Shown here one piece after another: positions 59,933-64,000 of a stretch of 64,000 bases of DNA. The position numbers and the translations under genes are program-made. Within the stretch, counting starts at the first letter, position 1. Every line of letters starts with the position of its first letter. The stretch comes from Burkholderia sp. SRS-46 (GTDB lineage: Bacteria; Pseudomonadota; Gammaproteobacteria; Burkholderiales; Burkholderiaceae): assembly GCF_004343775.1 (NCBI RefSeq), contig NZ_PTXL01000005.1:310001-374000 (forward strand), written 5' to 3'. The notes below the pieces were generated by a model that was not told the DNA's origin, made no database searches, and worked only from the letters and a program-made list of their open reading frames with translations.

Positions 59933-60865
59933 GTGAGCTCGAACCTTCATTCGCACCTGCAGGGAATCGCCGCCTTCGTGCAGGCCGTGGAAACCGGCAG
60001 CTTCACCGCGGCCGCCGCGCGCATGGGCGTGTCGAAGTCGGTGACCGGCAAGAGCGTCGCGCGGCTCGAAGCGCGGCTCGGCGTGCGGCTGCTCAATCGC
60101 ACGACCCGCAGCCTCGGCATGACGGCCGAAGGGCTCGCGTACTACGACAGCTGTCGCAAGGTGCTCGAGGAGCTGAGCGCGGCGGAGACGCTGCTGGCGT
60201 CGAGCATGCGCCACGTGTCGGGCACGTTGCGGATCAACCTGCCGATCGCGTTCGGGCGCGTGTGCATCGTGCCGGTGCTCGCGGAAATCGCGCGCGCGCA
60301 AGCCGATCTCGACATGGATATTTCATTCACGGACCGCCGCGTCGACCTCGTCGAGGAAGGTGTCGATCTCGCGATCCGCGTCGGCGATCCGGGCGATCAC
60401 GCGAGTCTCGTCGGGCGGCGGCTGTGCATGCAGCGCTCGGTGATCTGCGCGTCGCCGGACTACCTGCGGCGGCGCGGCGTGCCCGCGTCGTTCGACGCGC
60501 TGCGCGAGCACGACTGCCTCGCGTTCGGCAAGGACGGGCAGCCGCTGCCGTGGCCGCATGCGGATGCCGGCGCGCAGTCGGTGCGCCCGCGCTACACGAT
60601 CGGGCACGGCGAAGCATTGCGCGATGCGGCGCGCAGCGGCATGGGGATCGCGTGTCTCGCGACATGGCTCGCGCTCGACGACGTGCGCGACGGCACGCTC
60701 GACGTGGTGCCGCTCAGCGCGCCCGTCGAGGACATGCCGGTCACCGCGCTGTGGCCGCGCTCGCGCACTCTCGCGCCGAAGGTGCGGGTCGTGGTCGATG
60801 CGCTGGTCGACGCGTTCCAGCCAGTTCCGCCGTGGGACCTGAACTGGCCCGCGCCGCACGCGTGA
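59933..60865 (+). CDS. LysR-family transcriptional regulator (AaeR/DsdC-like branch)
   Basis: A 310-residue LysR regulator starting at GTG 59933. The HTH has LQGIAAFVQAVETGSFTAAAARMGVSKSVTGKSVARLEARLG and LLNRTTRSLGMTAEG, typical of the large group of LysR proteins adjacent to quinone oxidoreductases. The effector domain follows to the end. It is divergent from the MDR gene. The inducer is probably an electrophile or quinone (inference). Confidence 0.9.
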   Translation: MSSNLHSHLQGIAAFVQAVETGSFTAAAARMGVSKSVTGKSVARLEARLGVRLLNRTTRSLGMTAEGLAYYDSCRKVLEELSAAETLLASSMRHVSGTLRINLPIAFGRVCIVPVLAEIARAQADLDMDISFTDRRVDLVEEGVDLAIRVGDPGDHASLVGRRLCMQRSVICASPDYLRRRGVPASFDALREHDCLAFGKDGQPLPWPHADAGAQSVRPRYTIGHGEALRDAARSGMGIACLATWLALDDVRDGTLDVVPLSAPVEDMPVTALWPRSRTLAPKVRVVVDALVDAFQPVPPWDLNWPAPHA

Positions 60866-60960
60866 GCGATGCGCCGTATCGCATTGTTGACGCCGATGCG
60901 CTTACATTGCGACTTCATTTTGAGTATGCTCGGTGAGGCCTGCACTTCGTCGGACCCGAA

Positions 60961-61635
60961 ATGATGAAACGTACGCGAATCGCCGCCGTTGCCATGGCCC
61001 TGGTTCTGGCCGTGCCGCTGATGGCCCTGTCGACGCCCGCCCGTTGCGAGACGGCGCGTGCCGTAATCGACGATCAGTCCAGCGCGCAGACGCTGATCCG
61101 CACCGTCACGCGGGAAATCCAGGAAGAAATCCGCTCGCGCGCGATCGAGCCGGGCGATACCACGCACATCCGGGAGATCGTCAACCGCTACATCCTGCCC
61201 TACACGGATCTCAGGCGCACCACGCGGCTCGCGATGGGCCCGTTCTGGCAGAAGGCGACGCCCGAGCAGCAGGACGCGCTCGCGAAGCAGTTCGAGCAGT
61301 TGCTGATCCACACCTATTCGGGCGCGCTCGGGCTTGTGACGCCCAACCAGGAATTCCGCTATCCGCCGTTGCGCGAGACGGCCGAGCAGACCGACATCGT
61401 CGTGAAGACGCTCGCGATGTACAACGGCGAGCCGGTTGCGATCGACTACCGCCTGTACCGTTCGGCGGCCGGTTGGCGCGTGTACGACCTGAACGTGATG
61501 GGCGTATGGCTCGTGCAGATCTACCGGCACCAGTTCCGCGAAGAGATCCAGCAGAAGGGCGTCGACGGGCTGATCCGCACGCTGGCCGAGCGCAACGCGA
61601 CGCTGTCCGCGACGCCGCCGCCGTGGAAGCAGTGA
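60961..61635 (+). CDS. MlaC/Ttg2D-like periplasmic phospholipid-binding protein
   Basis: A 224-residue secreted protein. The signal peptide (RIAAVAMALVLAVPLMALSTPARC) is followed by an MlaC-fold domain with RYILPYTDLRRTTRLAMGPFW, FEQLLIHTYSGAL and a C-terminal DLNVMGVWLVQIYRHQF, all family blocks. MlaC shuttles phospholipids between membranes. There is no mlaFEDB here, so this is an orphan paralogue. Two ATG codons (60961, 60964) are possible starts. Downstream is convergent with polB. Confidence 0.9.
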   Translation: MMKRTRIAAVAMALVLAVPLMALSTPARCETARAVIDDQSSAQTLIRTVTREIQEEIRSRAIEPGDTTHIREIVNRYILPYTDLRRTTRLAMGPFWQKATPEQQDALAKQFEQLLIHTYSGALGLVTPNQEFRYPPLRETAEQTDIVVKTLAMYNGEPVAIDYRLYRSAAGWRVYDLNVMGVWLVQIYRHQFREEIQQKGVDGLIRTLAERNATLSATPPPWKQ

Positions 61636-61705
61636 CGCGCGTTTCGTCGCGTACCTGAGCGCCTGCCGGCCGCGCGGCATTCCGCCGGATGGTTCGCGTC
61701 GCGCG

Positions 61706-64000
61706 CTACCCCGGAAACAGCCGCCCCTGCCCCGACACCACCGATTCGAAATCGTCGCGCAGGAACGGCAGGATCGCGTCGGCGACGGGCTGCAACTGCC
61801 GGCTCACGTAGAACGCATAGTCGATCGGCGCGCGCAGCGCTTCGAGCGGCTCCGGGCCGGCCGTCGTCATCATGTAGCTGATCCAGCCGCCGCGCTGGTA
61901 TTGCAGCGGCCGCCCATGCGCGTCGTTGAACGCATCGGCGAGGCGCGCCGCGCGCACATGCGGCGGCACGTTGCGCTGGTATTCGCTGAGCGGCCGGCGC
62001 ACGCGCTTGCGATAGATCAGCCATTCGTCGAGTTCGCCGGCGAGGGTGCGGCGGACATAGTCGCGGATGAAATCCTGGTACGGCTCCCGCTTGAACACGA
62101 GCCGGTACAGTTCGCGCTGGAATTGCTGCGCGAGCGGAGTCCAGTCGGTGCGGACCGTCTCGAGGCCCTTGAACACGACGTCCTCGCCGCCGTCCGCGGC
62201 GCGCGCGAGGCCCGCGTAGCGCTTCTTGCTGCCTTCGTCCGCGCCGCGCACGGTCGGCATCAGGAAGCGGCGGTAGTGCCGCTCGTATTGCAGCTCCAGC
62301 GCGCTGTCGAGCCCGAAGCGCTCGCGCAGTTGCGTCTGCCACCAGCGGTTCACGTGCGCGACGAGTGCACGCCCGATGCGCGCGGCCGCTTCGTCGTCGT
62401 GCGGCCCCTTCAGCCAGACGAAGGTCGAATCGGTGTCGCCGTAGATCACCTCGTAGCCCTGCGCTTCGATCAGCTCGCGCGTGCGGTGCATGATCTCGTG
62501 GCCGCGCATCGTGATCGACGACGCGAGCCGCGGATCGAAGAAGCGGCAGCCGGTGGAGCCGAGCACGCCGTAGAACGCGTTCATGATGATCTTCAGCGCC
62601 TGCGACAGCGGTGCGTTGCGCTGGCGTTTCGCGAGGTCGCGGCCGTCCCATACGCGTCGCACGATGTCCGGCAGGCAATGGCGCGTGCGCGAGAAGCGCG
62701 CACCGAGAAAGCCCGGCACGGACGCATCGTCGCCGGGATCGGCGAGGCCTTCGATCAGCCCGACCGGATCGATCAGGAACGTGCGGATGATCGACGGGTA
62801 CAGGCTCTTGTAGTCGAACACGAGCACCGAATCGTAGAGGCCCGGCCGCGAATCCATCACGAAGCCGCCGGGGCTCGTCTGCCCGGTCACGTCGCCGAGG
62901 TTCGGCGCGACGTAGCCGAGCCGGTGCATGCGCGGCAGGTACAGGTGCGTGAAGGCCGCGACCGAGCCGCCCGTGCGATCGGCGGCGAGGCCCGTGACGC
63001 TCGCGCGTTCGAGCGCGAAGGACAGCAGGTCCGCCTTCGCGAAGATGCGTGTGACGAGTTCGCAGTCCTTCAGGTTGTAGCGCGCGAGCGCGGGCTTGTC
63101 GTGATCGAAGCGGCGCTGGATCTCGTCCATCCGCTGGTATGGGTTGTCGATCGACTTGCCTTCGCCGAGCAGCGCCTGCGCGACGGTTTCGAGGCTGAAC
63201 GACGGAAAGGTCCAGGTCGCTGATTTCAGCGTGTCGATGCCGTCGATCAGCAGCCGGCCGGGCGCCGCCGCGAAGAAGTGGTCGGGGTGCTGGCTGTGCG
63301 CGCGCCCTTCGAGCACGCTGCCGCCGCGCCCGAGCCGCAGCGGCACGCGATATTGCTCCGCGTGCGCGAGCAGCACGCGCAGGTCGAACTGAATCAGGTT
63401 CCAGCCGATGATCACGTCCGGGTCGTGCTGCTCGAACCAGTCGTTCAACCGCGCGAGCAGCGCGGGGCGGCTGTCGCAGTATTCGAGGTCGAAGTCGAGG
63501 GCGGGGCCGCGCGCGTCGCCGTTGGCCGGGCCGAGCATGAACACCTGCCGCTGCCCGCAGCCTTCGAGCGCGACCGAATACAGCTCGCTGTGCGCGCTGG
63601 TCTCGATGTCGAGCGACACGCAGCGCAGCGTGGGCCGGTAGTCGGCCTCGGCTTTCAGCTCGCCGTCGGCGAGCGCGCCGTCGCCGGCCGGCACGCCGCG
63701 AAACCACACCGGCGCGGTGATGAAGCGCTCCATCATGTAGCGATCGGGCGGCAGCACGTCCGCCTCGTACACGTCGACGCCGGCCCGCGCGAGGCGCTTG
63801 TGCAGCGCGGCCAGATGGCGATAGCGCCGGCAATAGAGGCCGGCCACCGGGCGCTGCCGGAAGTCGCGCAGCGCGAGCGGGCGCAGTTCGGCGTCGCTTT
63901 CGCCGGCCAGCGCGCGTTCGGCGGCGTCCCGTTGTTCGACGGGGAGGAACGCGACCGATTCCTGCGGGCGCAGCCGCACCAGGCGCGGACCGCATTCGGT
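61706..64000 (-). CDS. polB: DNA polymerase II (family B), N-terminus beyond the window
   Basis: Family B DNA polymerase. At least 764 residues are present; the open frame continues to the right edge, so the start lies outside. Exonuclease motifs: SLDIETS (Exo I), [10 protein letters not shown] (Exo II), and YNLKDCELV (Exo III, YxxxD). Polymerase motifs: [12 protein letters not shown] (A), [13 protein letters not shown] (B) and [10 protein letters not shown] (C). All catalytic acids are intact, so an active proofreading polymerase is expected. E. coli PolB is SOS-induced and restarts or bypasses damaged forks. Convergent with the MlaC-like gene. Confidence 0.95.
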   Translation of the reverse strand, partial: TECGPRLVRLRPQESVAFLPVEQRDAAERALAGESDAELRPLALRDFRQRPVAGLYCRRYRHLAALHKRLARAGVDVYEADVLPPDRYMMERFITAPVWFRGVPAGDGALADGELKAEADYRPTLRCVSLDIETSAHSELYSVALEGCGQRQVFMLGPANGDARGPALDFDLEYCDSRPALLARLNDWFEQHDPDVIIGWNLIQFDLRVLLAHAEQYRVPLRLGRGGSVLEGRAHSQHPDHFFAAAPGRLLIDGIDTLKSATWTFPSFSLETVAQALLGEGKSIDNPYQRMDEIQRRFDHDKPALARYNLKDCELVTRIFAKADLLSFALERASVTGLAADRTGGSVAAFTHLYLPRMHRLGYVAPNLGDVTGQTSPGGFVMDSRPGLYDSVLVFDYKSLYPSIIRTFLIDPVGLIEGLADPGDDASVPGFLGARFSRTRHCLPDIVRRVWDGRDLAKRQRNAPLSQALKIIMNAFYGVLGSTGCRFFDPRLASSITMRGHEIMHRTRELIEAQGYEVIYGDTDSTFVWLKGPHDDEAAARIGRALVAHVNRWWQTQLRERFGLDSALELQYERHYRRFLMPTVRGADEGSKKRYAGLARAADGGEDVVFKGLETVRTDWTPLAQQFQRELYRLVFKREPYQDFIRDYVRRTLAGELDEWLIYRKRVRRPLSEYQRNVPPHVRAARLADAFNDAHGRPLQYQRGGWISYMMTTAGPEPLEALRAPIDYAFYVSRQLQPVADAILPFLRDDFESVVSGQGRLFPG

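Noticed and set aside
1..64000. Searched for tRNA/rRNA genes, CRISPR arrays, transposases, integrases and replication origins
   Set aside because: No repeat-spacer array, tRNA-like cloverleaf, transposase or integrase motif was recognised. By eye only, so small ncRNAs cannot be excluded.

Overview
The window is high-GC, gene-dense, proteobacterial DNA with the gene repertoire of Burkholderia, most likely the Burkholderia cepacia complex. The signs are the trimeric-porin genes, the many LysR/AraC/GlxA/MocR regulators, and a secreted thermolysin-like protease that matches the ZmpA type. In B. cenocepacia zmpA lies on the third replicon, so an accessory replicon is plausible here (inference). 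I saw no rRNA, tRNA, CRISPR array or insertion sequence.

1-7.7 kb: MFS exporter, FrnE/DsbA-type oxidoreductase, an AT-richer orphan membrane protein, then a threonine attenuation unit. That unit is a strong promoter, a leader peptide with eight consecutive Thr codons, a terminator, and a threonyl-tRNA synthetase reduced to its catalytic and anticodon-binding domains. After it come an ICL/PEP-mutase-family enzyme overlapping ada, and a glycine-zipper protein. 7.7-24.4 kb: regulators paired with small redox enzymes (LysR/GST-LLM, GlxA/DJ-1, MocR/SDR, azoreductase-GNAT, AraC), a YjbQ-thioredoxin pair, the M4 protease, a cytochrome P450 behind a lux-box-like palindrome, and a porin. 24.5-28.4 kb: a leftward operon of D-threonine-aldolase-like enzyme, sugar-lactone oxidase and MFS permease. 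28.9-36 kb: a helical membrane-anchored protein with a NOTUM/pectin-acetylesterase-like hydrolase, a hybrid histidine kinase with a response-regulator adenylate cyclase, a PhzF protein, and a HAF-repeat secreted protein.

36.6-54.6 kb is the most interesting metabolic region. Two catabolic modules lie side by side. Each carries a CaiB-type CoA-transferase, an HpcH/CitE-type CoA lyase, an MmgE/PrpD dehydratase and a cyclase-family metal hydrolase. The first (rightward, ending at a clear terminator and followed by a LysR gene) also has an MDR reductase, and its lyase and PrpD genes are joined in one reading frame. The second is split around an IclR gene whose divergent promoters each carry a copy of the same palindromic operator. 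It adds a porin, a PrpD with a Tat-like signal and an MFS permease. The two cyclase genes share a nearly identical 149-bp block, which points to duplication or gene conversion. The substrate is unknown.

54.6-58.8 kb is a bufferin-type copper-responsive RiPP operon (precursor, DUF692 enzyme, partner, DoxX, GDCCVxC protein), divergent from its probable ECF sigma/NrsF anti-sigma pair. A motif like the Caulobacter sigma-F promoter sits upstream of the precursor. 58.8-64 kb: a quinone-oxidoreductase-like dehydrogenase divergent from a LysR gene, an MlaC-like protein, and the polB (DNA polymerase II) gene, which runs off the right edge.
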